Shown piece by piece: positions 18,924-29,270 of a stretch of 64,000 nucleotides of DNA (positions within the stretch are counted from its first letter, which is position 1; each line of letters starts with the position of its first letter). Position numbers and translations under genes: made by a program. Below the pieces are notes generated by a model. The model worked only from the letters and a program-made list of their open reading frames with translations. It was not told where the DNA came from and did not search any database. This stretch comes from Neiella marina (GTDB taxonomy: Bacteria > Pseudomonadota > Gammaproteobacteria > Enterobacterales > Neiellaceae), in NCBI RefSeq assembly GCF_002165625.1, contig NZ_NGNS01000007.1, forward strand, positions 62,001-126,000, written 5' to 3'.

Positions 18924-20152
18924 ACATGCCGTTGTCTTTGTTGACCGCATTGCGCTTTATGAGTGCGCGACGTTCCAGCAAGATGGTGTCCTTTATCAGC
19001 GCGTCTTCCACCATTGGTATCACCGTCGGTTTGGTGGCAATTATCCTAGTGTTGAGCGCCATGAATGGTTTTGAGAATGCGCTCAAGGAAAAACTATTGG
19101 GGGTAATACCGGACGCTGAAATTGTTACCTTGCAACGGCCAATGTCCAACTGGCAGGGCTTTCAGCAACAATTATCGGCACTCGAGGGGATTGAGGGGGT
19201 CGCGCCGTTTATCCAGTTTAGCGCCATGATTGTTCGCGGAGAAACGTTAAGAGCACTGCAACTTCGGGGCATTGAGCTGCAATTCCAAGCGCAAGTTTCA
19301 AGTTACCAAGACTATCTGCAGCCGGCCTGGCCAGAGACTCTTAAAAACGGCGAGTTAATCCTTGGCGCAGGGTTAGCTGCCGCACTCGACGTTAAACCAG
19401 GTGACTCGGTTAACGTGTTGATAGCATCCAACCAAGGGAGTCTGAAAGCCCCGAAGAGTTACCCGTTTAAGGTGGTGGCACTATTTCGCTTTGGTGGCCA
19501 AATCGACAGCATTAGCGGATACATTGGCTTACCACAGGCGCAAGCGATTAAAGGTAACGGCGACAGTGTCGATGGCTTGGAGCTGAAGGTAGCTAATATT
19601 TTTGATGCCAACCGTACTGCCTACAAAGCGGCGTCACAATTGCCCGTCTATGTTTACGTAACCGATTGGATGCGCACCCATGGCCATGTCTATCAGGACA
19701 TACAAATGGTTCGCGGTGTGGTGTACATCGTAATGGCGCTGATCATTGCCGTTGCTTGCTTTAACATCGTCTCGACGTTGGTCATGACAGTGCAGGATAA
19801 GCGCAGTGAAATAGCGATTTTGCTAACCATGGGCGCTTCTACTCGTAGCTTAATAGCTACCTTTATTTGGCAGGGGGCATTATCGGGCTTGCTTGGTGTT
19901 GTCAGCGGCGTGTCAATTGGTAGCGCACTAGCGCTCTATCTCAACCAGATCATCTCGTTCTTTGAGTCGGTGACGAATCGACACTTACTATCTGCTGATA
20001 TTTATTTCATCGACCATATTCCTACGGTATTGCGGCTCGATGATGTGTTATTAGTGGCATCAGTGGCGTGGGCCATGGCCATACTATCGACTCTTTATCC
20101 GGCGTGGCGAGCGAGTAAAATTGAACCGGCCCATGAACTCGGTGGGCACTAG
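18920..20152 (+). CDS. lolE: Lipoprotein-releasing ABC transporter permease LolE
   Basis: The second permease of LolCDE, 410 aa, with the same topology as LolC: an N-terminal TM after ALRFMSARRSSKMVSFI, a periplasmic domain and three C-terminal TMs. The ATGA overlap with lolD means the operon is translationally coupled. It ends the lolCDE unit; DUF2062 is convergent 12 bp downstream. Confidence 0.92.
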   Translation: MNMPLSLLTALRFMSARRSSKMVSFISASSTIGITVGLVAIILVLSAMNGFENALKEKLLGVIPDAEIVTLQRPMSNWQGFQQQLSALEGIEGVAPFIQFSAMIVRGETLRALQLRGIELQFQAQVSSYQDYLQPAWPETLKNGELILGAGLAAALDVKPGDSVNVLIASNQGSLKAPKSYPFKVVALFRFGGQIDSISGYIGLPQAQAIKGNGDSVDGLELKVANIFDANRTAYKAASQLPVYVYVTDWMRTHGHVYQDIQMVRGVVYIVMALIIAVACFNIVSTLVMTVQDKRSEIAILLTMGASTRSLIATFIWQGALSGLLGVVSGVSIGSALALYLNQIISFFESVTNRHLLSADIYFIDHIPTVLRLDDVLLVASVAWAMAILSTLYPAWRASKIEPAHELGGH

Positions 20153-20164
20153 CGATTAGTGACC

Positions 20165-20704
20165 TCAATAGCGAACGCGGTCAGTTTTCACCGCTTCGCG
20201 GAGCTGGCGTTTTTGCCACTCATTAACGACACTCCAGCGCCACAACATACGAATGCCGAAATAACCAATCAGGCCAAACACCACACCACATATCAGGCAA
20301 CCAGCTAGAAACGCTGGGCCCAGGTGAACCACGCTGCTTTTCAGCCATTCCCAACTCAATTCAAACGAAAAGTTATGTTCGGTGGCTCCAGTGGTCCAAA
20401 CGCCGACTTTATACGCGAAGTAGAACATCGGCGGCATCGTTATTGGATTACTGATCCAAACCAAAGCCACCGACAACGGCAAATTTACCCGGGCAACGCC
20501 AGCCAAAATAGCAGCTACAATCATTTGGGAAGGGATCGGTAAAAATGCCACAAACAAACCAATGGCAAACGCGCCTGCTGCGCTTCGGCGGTTAATGTGG
20601 AATAAGTTTGGGTCATGCAGGAGGCTGCCCAGAATACCGAGCTTCTTGTTATTCCGGAGGGATTCCGGAGCTGGCACGATTCGCTTAATTGTCTTTCTGG
20701 GCAT
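20165..20704 (-). CDS. DUF2062 membrane protein
   Basis: A 179-aa inner-membrane protein of the DUF2062 family, with an N-terminal basic MPRKTIKRIVP, a hydrophobic AGAFAIGLFVAFLPIPSQM helix, the family motif NPITMPPMFYFAY and a second TM pair near the C-terminus. Its function is unknown. The start at 20704 matches the usual MPxK(T/F)IKR opening; a start 6 codons earlier is possible. It is divergent from comEC, with 36 bp between start codons. Confidence 0.8.
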   Translation of the reverse strand: MPRKTIKRIVPAPESLRNNKKLGILGSLLHDPNLFHINRRSAAGAFAIGLFVAFLPIPSQMIVAAILAGVARVNLPLSVALVWISNPITMPPMFYFAYKVGVWTTGATEHNFSFELSWEWLKSSVVHLGPAFLAGCLICGVVFGLIGYFGIRMLWRWSVVNEWQKRQLREAVKTDRVRY

Positions 20705-20740
20705 AGCGTACAACGAACTCACTGATTAACGTCACGGACG

Positions 20741-23008
20741 ATGTTGATAATCTACGTACTGACCGCACTGTCGGCCAATTGGTGGCCGGGTGTATTGCCA
20801 AGACCCGCGATAATACTCTGTGTTGCACTAACATGCATCTGTTTGTTGGTAAGGCGCGGGCGGCCATTGGCTGCTTTGTTATACGCAGTAATTATCATGT
20901 CTGGCCACGCATTAACCTATCAAGAATCAATTTTTGCGGCGGATCAGCTCAACAATGATGCGATCCTGTCTATACAAGAGATCAAGCCGCTAAGTCATAT
21001 TGACGCCATTGAGCTCCGCGCAAGCGTTGCGTCATTGAACCCGCAGATGATTGTCAAATTGCGTTGGTATCGGCCCAATCGGCAGTTACTTGTTGGTGAT
21101 AATTTAGTCGCAGAGGTGGCCACTAAGCCGCCCAATGAATTAGCCAACGTTGGCGGCTTTAGTTACCGCCGCTACTTGTTGAGTGAAAACATCGTTGCCA
21201 CCGGTTCATTAAAGTCGGTCAGTAAAATTAACCGGCAACAGCCGACCGTTGCGCCAATAAGCCGATTTCGACAGTCGATTGCCGACAAGCTATCAAGGTT
21301 TACGCGCGGCGACGTATTGTCTGCACTGGTCATCGGTGACCGATCATCGCTATCTAAATCAGTACGACAGATCTTTATTGACACTGGCACGGCTCATTTG
21401 ATGGCGATATCTGGCCTCCATATCGGTATGGTTTATGGCTTTACGTTGCTTGCGTTTAGTTGTTTGACGCGTTTGCTGCCTTTGCCAAGGAGTCATCAAG
21501 CACAGCTAATTAGCTCCGCTGGCGCCTTCGCAATAGCTTTTTGCTACGCCGCTATCAGCGGATTTGCACTGCCAACGATCAGAGCTTTAGTGTTCCTAGC
21601 GCTGTGGCTTGTGGTGAAAGCTTGTCGCTGGCACGTATCAGGCTGGCGTTTGCTATGGTTTACCGCAGCTGTATTCATTACGGTTGCTCCTCAAACCGCA
21701 TATTCGGTGAGTTTCTGGCTCAGCTTTAGTGCTGTTGCTGGTGTCTTTTTGGCGTTAAAGGTCGCCGATTCATTGCAGTTAAATGGCGCCAAGAAACTTG
21801 CAACCATGCAGTTGGTCATAGTCATCATGCTAATGCCGGTGCAAGTGAGTTTTTTTAATCAACAAAGTTTGTTGGCGCCGCTTGTGAACCTGTTTGCTAT
21901 TCCTTGGCTAGGCATCGGTATCTTGCCGCTCGCGCTAATAGGTGCCTTGGCGAGTGTTGTGTGGCCACTCGCTGGCAATGCAATGTTGATGATAGCAGAC
22001 TGGCAGCTGCAGTTGATGGTTGAAGTGCTGATGCCCGTGGCAAACTGGCAAGGGCAGCTAATCCATATGGATAGCGCATCACTAACCTTAGCCATTGTTG
22101 GGTTGGTTACGGTGCTTAGCAGTAGATTGGTATTTAAGCGCTGGTTTGCGCTACTGGCTATAGTTGCCATATTGGTGATTGTCGCCAGCGTCTACCGACA
22201 TTGGCGCGTTGCACCGACAGTGGATGTATTGGATGTCGGTCAGGGGTTATCTGTGGTCAGCCGGTATCGTGGCAATACTGTCATTTATGATGTCGGCGCC
22301 AGTTACCCGAGTGGCTTTAATATGGCTGATGCGGTGATCAACCCGTATTTGACCCATCAAGGCATTCATCATATCGATTGGTTGGTGCTAAGCCACGATG
22401 ACAATGACCATGCCGGTAGCGCTAATAAGCTCAGTGACAAGGTGAGGGTTAATCAGCTGCTGGCGTCGTTTGTGCCTGATAAGCTGCCTGCTAATTTTGA
22501 TGGTGCGTTACACCAATGCCACGGCCAATTCAATTCGTTAAAGCGATGGTTCAGTGGCGGTATTTCGTTGCAAAACTTGACCTCGGATGTTGGTCAGCGT
22601 GCTTCAGATAACGATTTGTCTTGCGTTGTAAAGATGACAATGGACGGGGCGAGTTTATTGTTACCCGGCGATATTAGCCGGGCAGTCGAGGGTAGGCTCA
22701 ATCAACAGTTACTGGATGCCGGTCTTTTGATTGTCCCACACCATGGCAGTAAGACCTCTTCATCAATTCAGTTTATCAAGGCTGTAGCGCCCCAAATGGC
22801 GGTATTTTCCGCGGGTTATAGAAACCGTTGGCATCTACCAAACGAGCATGTCGTGCAGCGATATCATGCCTTAGATGTAGCGACCTATTCGACCAGCGAT
22901 GTTGGTATGGGGCGGTTTATAGCCAAGGGCGACCAATGGCAAGCCACTTCATTTTGTCAGCTATCTTGGCCTACTTGGTATCGCTGTTATGATTTAGCTA
23001 TCGATTAA
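20741..23008 (+). CDS. comEC: ComEC/Rec2 DNA-uptake channel protein
   Basis: Inner-membrane channel for transport of transforming DNA into the cytoplasm. It has 755 aa: hydrophobic N-terminal helices, an OB-fold region (about 75-145), the Competence domain with many TMs (about 190-480; HLMAISGLHIGMVYG) and a C-terminal metallo-beta-lactamase domain with SHDDNDHAGS (about 550) and VPHHGSKTSSS. The full domain set argues for a functional protein. msbA follows on the same strand; the comEC-msbA-lpxK order is typical. Confidence 0.92.
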   Translation: MLIIYVLTALSANWWPGVLPRPAIILCVALTCICLLVRRGRPLAALLYAVIIMSGHALTYQESIFAADQLNNDAILSIQEIKPLSHIDAIELRASVASLNPQMIVKLRWYRPNRQLLVGDNLVAEVATKPPNELANVGGFSYRRYLLSENIVATGSLKSVSKINRQQPTVAPISRFRQSIADKLSRFTRGDVLSALVIGDRSSLSKSVRQIFIDTGTAHLMAISGLHIGMVYGFTLLAFSCLTRLLPLPRSHQAQLISSAGAFAIAFCYAAISGFALPTIRALVFLALWLVVKACRWHVSGWRLLWFTAAVFITVAPQTAYSVSFWLSFSAVAGVFLALKVADSLQLNGAKKLATMQLVIVIMLMPVQVSFFNQQSLLAPLVNLFAIPWLGIGILPLALIGALASVVWPLAGNAMLMIADWQLQLMVEVLMPVANWQGQLIHMDSASLTLAIVGLVTVLSSRLVFKRWFALLAIVAILVIVASVYRHWRVAPTVDVLDVGQGLSVVSRYRGNTVIYDVGASYPSGFNMADAVINPYLTHQGIHHIDWLVLSHDDNDHAGSANKLSDKVRVNQLLASFVPDKLPANFDGALHQCHGQFNSLKRWFSGGISLQNLTSDVGQRASDNDLSCVVKMTMDGASLLLPGDISRAVEGRLNQQLLDAGLLIVPHHGSKTSSSIQFIKAVAPQMAVFSAGYRNRWHLPNEHVVQRYHALDVATYSTSDVGMGRFIAKGDQWQATSFCQLSWPTWYRCYDLAID

Positions 23009-23103
23009 GCGATACTGCGCCACGTCATTGAATGGGGCCTCTAGGTTGCGATCCTAGCGCGTGCCATTACAATGTGCCGAATCATCCTTATGAAAGACCT
23101 GTC

Positions 23104-24849
23104 ATGGCATCTCAACAGCCGAGCGATTTTCGTCGATTACTTTGTTATATAAAACCTTTCCGAATGGGTTTTGGCATCGCCATTATTGGCATGCTGGGCT
23201 ACGCTGGCGTTGACTCGCTATTCGTCTATTCCATTAAACCATTGATTGACGATGGTTTGTCTAAGCCCGGTAGTGATGTACTGAAGTACGCCCCAGTCTT
23301 TGTCGTATTAATTCTGATTGTTCGTGGTATCTGCAGCTTTATTTCAAGTTACGGCTTGGCTTGGGTCGGTTCGAATGTCGTGATGGTGATGCGCCAACAA
23401 ATGTTCTCCCGCCTCGTTCATTTGCCCGTCGGTTTCTACGATCAGAACAGCACCGGCGATCTCATTTCTAAAGTGACATTTAATACCGAACAAGTATCTA
23501 ACGCGGTGAGTAAAGCGCTCATCACCTTAGTTCAAGAAGGCGCCTTTGTGGTTGGTTTGTTGGCTGTGATGTTTTGGTATAGCTGGCAGTTGTCATTGAT
23601 ATTCCTGATTGTTGGGCCCATCGTGGCCTTGATTGTTCGGGTCATCAGCAAACGGTTTCGTAAGGTATCGAAGCAAATTCAATCGGCGATGGGCGATGTA
23701 ACCAGCGCCACCGAGCAAATGCTTAATGGCCACAAAGTGATGTTGTCTTATGGCGGCCAAGACATTGAAAAGCAGCGGTTCAAAAAAGTCAGTAATAGAA
23801 CCCGCCAACAATTAATGAAATTGCGCACTACAGAAGCGATGTCATCGCCAATTGTTCAAGTTGTCGCTTCGTTTGCGCTAGCCGGCGTACTCTACGCTGC
23901 AACTATACCCGGCATGATCGAAGACTTAACGCCAGGCACCTTTACTTCGATGGTTTCGGCGATGCTATTTCTGTTACGGCCGTTGAAAAAGTTGACCAAT
24001 GTGCAATCGGATTTTCAGCGCGGGCTGACCGCCGCACGGTCAATTTTTGAAATCATCGATCAGCTCGAAGAAGATGATCGCGGGAGTCAGGCGCCCAAAC
24101 GCGTTAACGGTGAGATTAAGTTCACCGATGTCACCTTTACTTATCCAACCAAAGAGACGCCTGCGCTTAATAAAGTGTCATTGGCGTTAAACGCAGGGCA
24201 GTCACTCGCACTGGTAGGTCGCTCTGGTAGCGGCAAATCAACCATTACTCAGTTGCTTACTCGGTTTTACGAACCTCAATCTGGGCTCATTGAAATCGAT
24301 GGCATTGCCATTGATGAACTGACATTAAAGGCTCTGCGGCGGCAAATCGCCGTGGTTTCACAACACGTCATTCTATTCGATGACACGGTTGCCAATAACA
24401 TCGCTTATGGTTTGGATGGCGAAGTCAGCCGTGAACGCATCATTGAGGCAGCGAAAAGCGCGCATGCCATGGAGTTTATTGAACGGTTACCAAATGGCTT
24501 AGATACAGAGATAGGCCAAAATGGCGTTACTCTTTCGGGTGGCCAACGTCAGCGCCTCGCCATTGCCCGTGCAATTTTGCGCGATGCGCCAATCCTGATT
24601 CTCGATGAAGCAACATCTGCACTCGACACCGAATCAGAGCGATATATCCAGGAGGCGTTGGAGTCGTTGCAAGCAAACAGAACCTCAATTGTGGTCGCAC
24701 ACCGATTGTCAACAATCGAGAAATCGGATCAAATTGCAGTGATTGATGATGGTCGCGTCGTGGAGTCTGGTAACCATCAAGAGTTGCTCGAAAGTGGCGG
24801 GGCCTATGCCCAGCTACATCGTATGCAATTCGACTCCGCCAGCGATTAA
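23104..24849 (+). CDS. msbA: Lipid A export ATP-binding/permease MsbA
   Basis: A homodimeric ABC exporter that flips core-lipid A across the inner membrane. It has 581 aa (E. coli 582): six TM helices (about 20-320), then Walker A GRSGSGKST (about 373), signature LSGGQRQR and Walker B ILILDEATSALD. The start MASQQPSDF at 23104 gives the family length; a frame extension to 23032 has no homologous counterpart. lpxK follows 18 bp later. Confidence 0.95.
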   Translation: MASQQPSDFRRLLCYIKPFRMGFGIAIIGMLGYAGVDSLFVYSIKPLIDDGLSKPGSDVLKYAPVFVVLILIVRGICSFISSYGLAWVGSNVVMVMRQQMFSRLVHLPVGFYDQNSTGDLISKVTFNTEQVSNAVSKALITLVQEGAFVVGLLAVMFWYSWQLSLIFLIVGPIVALIVRVISKRFRKVSKQIQSAMGDVTSATEQMLNGHKVMLSYGGQDIEKQRFKKVSNRTRQQLMKLRTTEAMSSPIVQVVASFALAGVLYAATIPGMIEDLTPGTFTSMVSAMLFLLRPLKKLTNVQSDFQRGLTAARSIFEIIDQLEEDDRGSQAPKRVNGEIKFTDVTFTYPTKETPALNKVSLALNAGQSLALVGRSGSGKSTITQLLTRFYEPQSGLIEIDGIAIDELTLKALRRQIAVVSQHVILFDDTVANNIAYGLDGEVSRERIIEAAKSAHAMEFIERLPNGLDTEIGQNGVTLSGGQRQRLAIARAILRDAPILILDEATSALDTESERYIQEALESLQANRTSIVVAHRLSTIEKSDQIAVIDDGRVVESGNHQELLESGGAYAQLHRMQFDSASD

Positions 24850-24867
24850 AGCGCGAGACTAGCAAAC

Positions 24868-25857
24868 GTGGCAATTGAACAGGCGTGGCAAAAAAAGCTG
24901 TCTTGGACACTACTGTTGTTGCCATTGACAGCACTTTACTTCCTGATTGTTCAAATCAGGCGGCTGGCGTATCGGAAAGGCTGGCTAGCGCGGCAGCAAG
25001 TATCAGTGCCTGTTATTGTTGTTGGCAACATTAGCGCCGGCGGCAATGGAAAAACCCCTGTTGTACTGTGGCTGGCAGAATTACTGCAGCGACAAGGGTT
25101 TCATCCCGGTGTGGTATCGCGTGGCTACGGCGGCAAATCAGCACACTATCCACTCGTCGTTGCCCCTGAAATCACGCCGCAACAGTGTGGCGACGAACCC
25201 AAACTGATCGCCAACCGGCTCAATATTCCTGTCGTCGTTGCGCCGCATCGCAGCGATGCTGTCAATAAAGCCGCTGAGTTAGGAGCTGATATCGTCATTA
25301 GTGATGATGGTTTGCAACATTATGCAATGCCACGTGCGATTGAACTGGCGGTTATTGACGGTAACCGGCGTCATGGTAACGGCTTGATGTTACCTAGTGG
25401 GCCGTTGCGAGAACCAATATCGCGCCTCAATAGTGTATTTGCAGTGATATGCAATGGCGACGAGGCCCATACTGACGAATATCAAATGCAGCTTAAACCG
25501 CAACAGCAATGGCTTGCGGTGGATGGTAACGCTGCTGCTATTGGTCATAATGAATTGGCTGGCAAAAAAGTACTGGCGATCGCCGGCATTGGCCATCCGC
25601 AGCGATTTTTTGATTTGGTTTCCAAACTTGGAATTAGCGCTGACGTTAACCCATTGATTGACCACGCCAAGATTTCAGCAAGCCGATTGCGTCAATGGCA
25701 AGCACAATATGATGTCATCATCATGACCGAAAAGGACGCGGTGAAGTGTGAAAACCTCGGTGCGACCAATTGTTACTATTTGCCTGTTACGGCACACATC
25801 GATCCGAAATTAGAACATAACTTAATTCGCGAACTGCGCGAACTAACAAGAGAGTAA
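24868..25857 (+). CDS. lpxK: Tetraacyldisaccharide 4'-kinase LpxK
   Basis: Phosphorylates the 4' position of the lipid A disaccharide precursor at the inner membrane. It has 329 aa (E. coli 328): an N-terminal hydrophobic helix (about 12-28), the P-loop VVGNISAGGNGKTP (about 51-64), VSRGYGGK and ISDDGLQH. The start is GTG. It sits between msbA and the Trm112-like gene, so lipid A synthesis and export genes are contiguous. Confidence 0.95.
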   Translation: MAIEQAWQKKLSWTLLLLPLTALYFLIVQIRRLAYRKGWLARQQVSVPVIVVGNISAGGNGKTPVVLWLAELLQRQGFHPGVVSRGYGGKSAHYPLVVAPEITPQQCGDEPKLIANRLNIPVVVAPHRSDAVNKAAELGADIVISDDGLQHYAMPRAIELAVIDGNRRHGNGLMLPSGPLREPISRLNSVFAVICNGDEAHTDEYQMQLKPQQQWLAVDGNAAAIGHNELAGKKVLAIAGIGHPQRFFDLVSKLGISADVNPLIDHAKISASRLRQWQAQYDVIIMTEKDAVKCENLGATNCYYLPVTAHIDPKLEHNLIRELRELTRE

Positions 25858-25860
25858 GCC

Positions 25861-26049
25861 ATGGCCTTTGATCGAAAATTACTGGACATTCTTGCTTGTC
25901 CGGTCTGTAAGGGAAAACTGGACTATACGACAACGCCGGAAGGTGAAGAGTCACTCGTTTGTCATTTTGATCGCTTAGCGTATCCAATTGATGAAGGCAT
26001 ACCCGTACTGCTTGAAACAGAAGCTAAACCCATCACTGCGACAGAGTAA
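25861..26049 (+). CDS. ycaR: Trm112 family small zinc-ribbon-like protein (YcaR)
   Basis: A 62-aa protein matching E. coli Yca[15 protein letters not shown] at the N-terminus and [13 protein letters not shown] at the C-terminus. The family resembles the Trm112 methyltransferase partner; its bacterial role is not established. It lies 3 bp after lpxK and 5 bp before kdsB, a conserved lpxK-ycaR-kdsB unit. Confidence 0.9.
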   Translation: MAFDRKLLDILACPVCKGKLDYTTTPEGEESLVCHFDRLAYPIDEGIPVLLETEAKPITATE

Positions 26050-26054
26050 TTGAG

Positions 26055-26819
26055 ATGAGTTTTACTGTAATTATTCCCGCGCGCTATCAATCGAGCCGGT
26101 TGCCGGGCAAGCCACTTGCCGATATTGGTGGTAAACCAATGGTGTTGCACGTTGTTGAGCAGGCGAAATTGTCCGGTGCCAGTCGTGTGGTAGTCGCCAC
26201 CGATGATGAACGCATTGCCGAGGTCGTTCGTGCTTCGGACACCGAATTGTGCATGACGGGCGACCATCACCAATCTGGCACCGAGCGACTGGCCGAAGTT
26301 GTCGAAAAGTTACAACTGGCTAGTGATGAAATCGTCGTTAACGTCCAGGGTGATGAGCCACTTATTCCACCCTCGAACATCCGCCAAGTTGCAGATAACT
26401 TGGCAGCTAGCAATGCTCAAATGGCGACTTTAGCGACGCCAATTCATCGCACTGACGAATGGCTCGATCCGAACGTCGTTAAGGTTGTACACGATGCTAG
26501 CGGTAATGCCTTGTATTTTTCTCGCAGTGCCATGCCTTACGACCGTGATGGCGTATTGGCCACTGAGGACGCGCTGAAAGCCAAGTTCTGGCTGCGCCAC
26601 ATTGGTATTTATGCCTATCGCGCCGGTTTTATACAGCAATACATTGATTGGCAACCATCTCCGTTGGAGCTAATCGAATCACTCGAGCAGTTACGGGTAC
26701 TTTGGTACGGTGAGAAAATTCATGTTGGATTAGCGCCAGAAGCGCCGCCAGTAGGTGTCGACACCCCGGAACACTTACAGTTGATCCGAGATTTAGTCGC
26801 AAAAGTAAGCGAATCTTAG
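26055..26819 (+). CDS. kdsB: CMP-KDO synthetase KdsB
   Basis: Activates KDO with CTP to CMP-KDO for the LPS inner core; cytoplasmic. It has 254 aa with the nucleotidyltransferase N-terminus [30 protein letters not shown] in the middle and IGIYAYR...LEQLRVL near the C-terminus. It ends the lpxK-ycaR-kdsB run, followed by a strong bidirectional terminator. Confidence 0.96.
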   Translation: MSFTVIIPARYQSSRLPGKPLADIGGKPMVLHVVEQAKLSGASRVVVATDDERIAEVVRASDTELCMTGDHHQSGTERLAEVVEKLQLASDEIVVNVQGDEPLIPPSNIRQVADNLAASNAQMATLATPIHRTDEWLDPNVVKVVHDASGNALYFSRSAMPYDRDGVLATEDALKAKFWLRHIGIYAYRAGFIQQYIDWQPSPLELIESLEQLRVLWYGEKIHVGLAPEAPPVGVDTPEHLQLIRDLVAKVSES

Positions 26820-26834
26820 TGATGCGCAGGCAAT

Positions 26835-26864
26835 AAAAAAGCGGCTTAAATAGCCGCTTTTTTT
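26835..26864. terminator. Bidirectional terminator between kdsB and gltA
   Basis: The stem AGCGGCT / AGCCGCT is flanked by A6 and T7 tracts, so it is usable by kdsB (+) and by the convergent gltA (-). Confidence 0.9.
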
Positions 26865-26883
26865 GTCGTTCGATGACTAACGA

Positions 26884-28149
26884 TTAAAAATCGCGTACAT
26901 CTGAACCTGTGTAGAGCTGACGAGGACGACCAATCTTGTTGTCCGGATCGCCGTGCATCTCAATCCAGTGAGCAATCCAGCCAACAGTCCGTGATAGAGC
27001 GAAAATCACAGTAAACATGTTGGTTGGGATACCAATGGCTTTGAGGATAATGCCAGAGTAAAAATCGACGTTTGGATACAGTTTCTTCTCAACGAAGTAA
27101 GGGTCTTCCAACGCAATTTTTTCCAAACGCATGGCGACGTCGAGCAGTGGATCTTGAATATTCAGGTGATCCAGTACTTCGTGGCAAGTCTCACGCATTA
27201 CAGTTGCGCGTGGGTCATAGTTTTTGTAAACCCGGTGACCAAAGCCCATCAGGCGGAATGGATCTTCTTTGTCTTTCGCTTTGGCAACGTATTCGTCAAT
27301 GCGATCAACAGAACCAATTTCTTCCAGCATTTTCAAGCAAGCTTCGTTAGCACCACCATGGGCAGGTCCCCAAAGTGAAGCAATACCCGCCGCGATACAA
27401 GCAAATGGGTTAGCGCCAGACGAACCTGCCAAACGTACAGTAGACGTTGAAGCATTTTGTTCGTGATCAGCATGCAGAATGAAAATCTTATCCATTGCTT
27501 TGGCAATGATTGGATCCGGTTTGTAGTTGTCACATGGCGTGGCAAACATCATGTGCAAGAAGTTCTCTGCGTAGTTCAAGCTATTCTGCGGATACATGAA
27601 TGGCTGACCGACGCTGTACTTGTAGCACATTGCTGCAACGGTTGGCATTTTCGACAACAGACGGAATGCCGCAACTTCACGGTGACGCGGGTTGTTAACG
27701 TCTAGCGAATCATGGAAAAAGGCTGACATTGCGCCAACAACGCCACACATGATTGCCATTGGGTGCGCATCACGGCGGAAGCCTTGGAAAAGGTGAACTA
27801 GTTGGTCGTTCAACATGGTGTGTTTGCTAACCATACCAACAAATTCGCTGAGCTGTTCAGGAGTAGGGCGCTCGCCATACAACAACAGGTAAGAAACTTC
27901 GAGGTAACTAGACTTGTTAGCTAGCTGGTCGATTGGATAGCCGCGGTGCAACAGCACACCTTTATCACCATCAATGTAGGTGATAGAAGACTTACAAGAT
28001 GCAGTTGAAACGAAGCCGGGATCGAAAGTGAAGTATCCATTTTTAACTAGCGCCCTAATGTCAATGACATCATGGCCTGCAGTTCCGCTAAGTACTGGAA
28101 GTTCCACTTCCTGGCCGTCCACGGAAAGCACAGCTGTTTTATCAGCCAT
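26884..28149 (-). CDS. gltA: Citrate synthase (type II)
   Basis: Condenses oxaloacetate and acetyl-CoA, the entry to the TCA cycle. It has 421 aa: an N-terminal small domain, [19 protein letters not shown] and [15 protein letters not shown] carrying the catalytic His/Asp/Arg residues of the family. The start MADKTAVLS at 28149 has AGGAG 8 nt upstream; a longer in-frame start at 28188 lacks such a site. It is divergent from sdhC, as in E. coli. Confidence 0.96.
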   Translation of the reverse strand: MADKTAVLSVDGQEVELPVLSGTAGHDVIDIRALVKNGYFTFDPGFVSTASCKSSITYIDGDKGVLLHRGYPIDQLANKSSYLEVSYLLLYGERPTPEQLSEFVGMVSKHTMLNDQLVHLFQGFRRDAHPMAIMCGVVGAMSAFFHDSLDVNNPRHREVAAFRLLSKMPTVAAMCYKYSVGQPFMYPQNSLNYAENFLHMMFATPCDNYKPDPIIAKAMDKIFILHADHEQNASTSTVRLAGSSGANPFACIAAGIASLWGPAHGGANEACLKMLEEIGSVDRIDEYVAKAKDKEDPFRLMGFGHRVYKNYDPRATVMRETCHEVLDHLNIQDPLLDVAMRLEKIALEDPYFVEKKLYPNVDFYSGIILKAIGIPTNMFTVIFALSRTVGWIAHWIEMHGDPDNKIGRPRQLYTGSDVRDF

Positions 28150-28542
28150 AGGGTATCTCCTTGCTATTTTATTATGTGCGCGAGGCAAGGCACGTGCTCG
28201 AATAAGCGGCTTACTACTATCCAGATTCGGCCTTAAAAGTCAATTCAATTGGCCGTTTGAATTATCATGGTGCGCGCGCCTGAAATTTGAGCGCATGGGC
28301 CCAAAGTCGAGCAATAGTCTAGCCCCAAAATTGTCCATAGATATAAGACTTTGGTAGCAATTGTAATTGTTATATACGCTCAGTATACTGCTGTCGTGCG
28401 CCCTACGAAGGTGTTGTCACTTCTTTGTGCAAGGTCAACAAATTGATTTAATTTGAGCACCTTTTCACACTCGAAGAAACTATCGTAGGAGTAAACAAGA
28501 TAGAGCAATAAAAAGCACATTAATAATAATGCAGAGAGCTTA
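28150..28542. promoter_or_regulatory. gltA-sdhC divergent regulatory region
   Basis: A 393-bp noncoding region between the divergent TCA-cycle operons. On the plus strand a good promoter is visible (listed separately); the resulting sdhC leader would be about 145 nt, long enough for post-transcriptional control. No convincing gltA promoter was identified by eye. Confidence 0.6.
28361..28389 (+). promoter_or_regulatory. Candidate sdhCDAB-suc promoter
   Basis: -35 TTGTAA (28361-28366) and -10 TATACT (28384-28389) with an optimal 17-bp spacer. It lies 153 bp upstream of the sdhC start. Confidence 0.5.
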
Positions 28543-28929
28543 GTGAGCCTTAACGTGAATAAACAACGACCGGTCAACCTCGACCTTTCGACCATTCGCT
28601 TTCCCGCGACTGCCGTCGCATCCATTCTTCACCGCGTCAGCGGTGTCATTCTGTTTTTCGGTGTTGGAATTTTGTTGTGTATGCTCGGCATGGCGCTGGC
28701 ATCAGAGCAAGGTTTTGCCGATGTAGCAGGTTTTGCTAACAACCCCTTTGGAATTTTCATTCTGTGGGGAATTTTGACCGCATTAGCCTATCACTTGGTC
28801 GGTGGCATTCGTCACTTAATCATGGATATGGGCTTTTGGGAAGAGCTGGACTCCGGTATTAAAAGTGCCAACGTTAGCTTTGTCATCACAGCGGTGTTGT
28901 CAGTATTAGCGGGAGTGTGGTTATGGTAA
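28543..28929 (+). CDS. sdhC: Succinate dehydrogenase cytochrome b556 subunit
   Basis: Membrane anchor of complex II, binding heme b and quinone. It has 128 aa with three TM helices; HRVSGVILF is the family motif and LAYHLVGGIRHL carries the axial heme histidine. The GTG start at 28543 aligns with the E. coli N-terminus (xxxNVxKQRPVNLDL). sdhD begins inside its 3' end. Confidence 0.95.
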   Translation: MSLNVNKQRPVNLDLSTIRFPATAVASILHRVSGVILFFGVGILLCMLGMALASEQGFADVAGFANNPFGIFILWGILTALAYHLVGGIRHLIMDMGFWEELDSGIKSANVSFVITAVLSVLAGVWLW

Positions 28930-29270
28930 TGCAAGCAGCGACCCTTGGACGCAACGGCGTTCAAGATTTCATTTTATTGCGTTGTTCTGCCGTTATATTG
29001 GCAGCATATGCAATTTTTGTTGTTGGATTTTTTGTCCTTACTCCAGAGCTAACGTATCAGTCTGTTACCAGCTTCTTTGCTCATTTAGGCACTAAGGTAT
29101 TTTCGCTTATCGCGTTAATCGCATTCTTAGCGCATGCCTGGATTGGCCTGTGGCAGGTACTGACCGACTATGTCAAACCAGCAGGTTTGCGCGGTACGTT
29201 ACAGTTTTTATTGAATGTCGTGATATTTGCCTATGTTGGCACCGGCATTTTTGTCTTGTGGGGTATTTAA
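28923..29270 (+). CDS. sdhD: Succinate dehydrogenase membrane anchor subunit
   Basis: The second membrane anchor of complex II, 115 aa as in E. coli, with three TM helices. LGRNGVQDFILLR opens it and AHAWIGLWQVLTDYVKP contains the heme/quinone-site residues. The ATG at 28923 is chosen because it aligns residue for residue with E. coli SdhD and has GGGAG upstream; it overlaps the sdhC stop by 7 nt. Confidence 0.94.
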   Translation: MVMQAATLGRNGVQDFILLRCSAVILAAYAIFVVGFFVLTPELTYQSVTSFFAHLGTKVFSLIALIAFLAHAWIGLWQVLTDYVKPAGLRGTLQFLLNVVIFAYVGTGIFVLWGI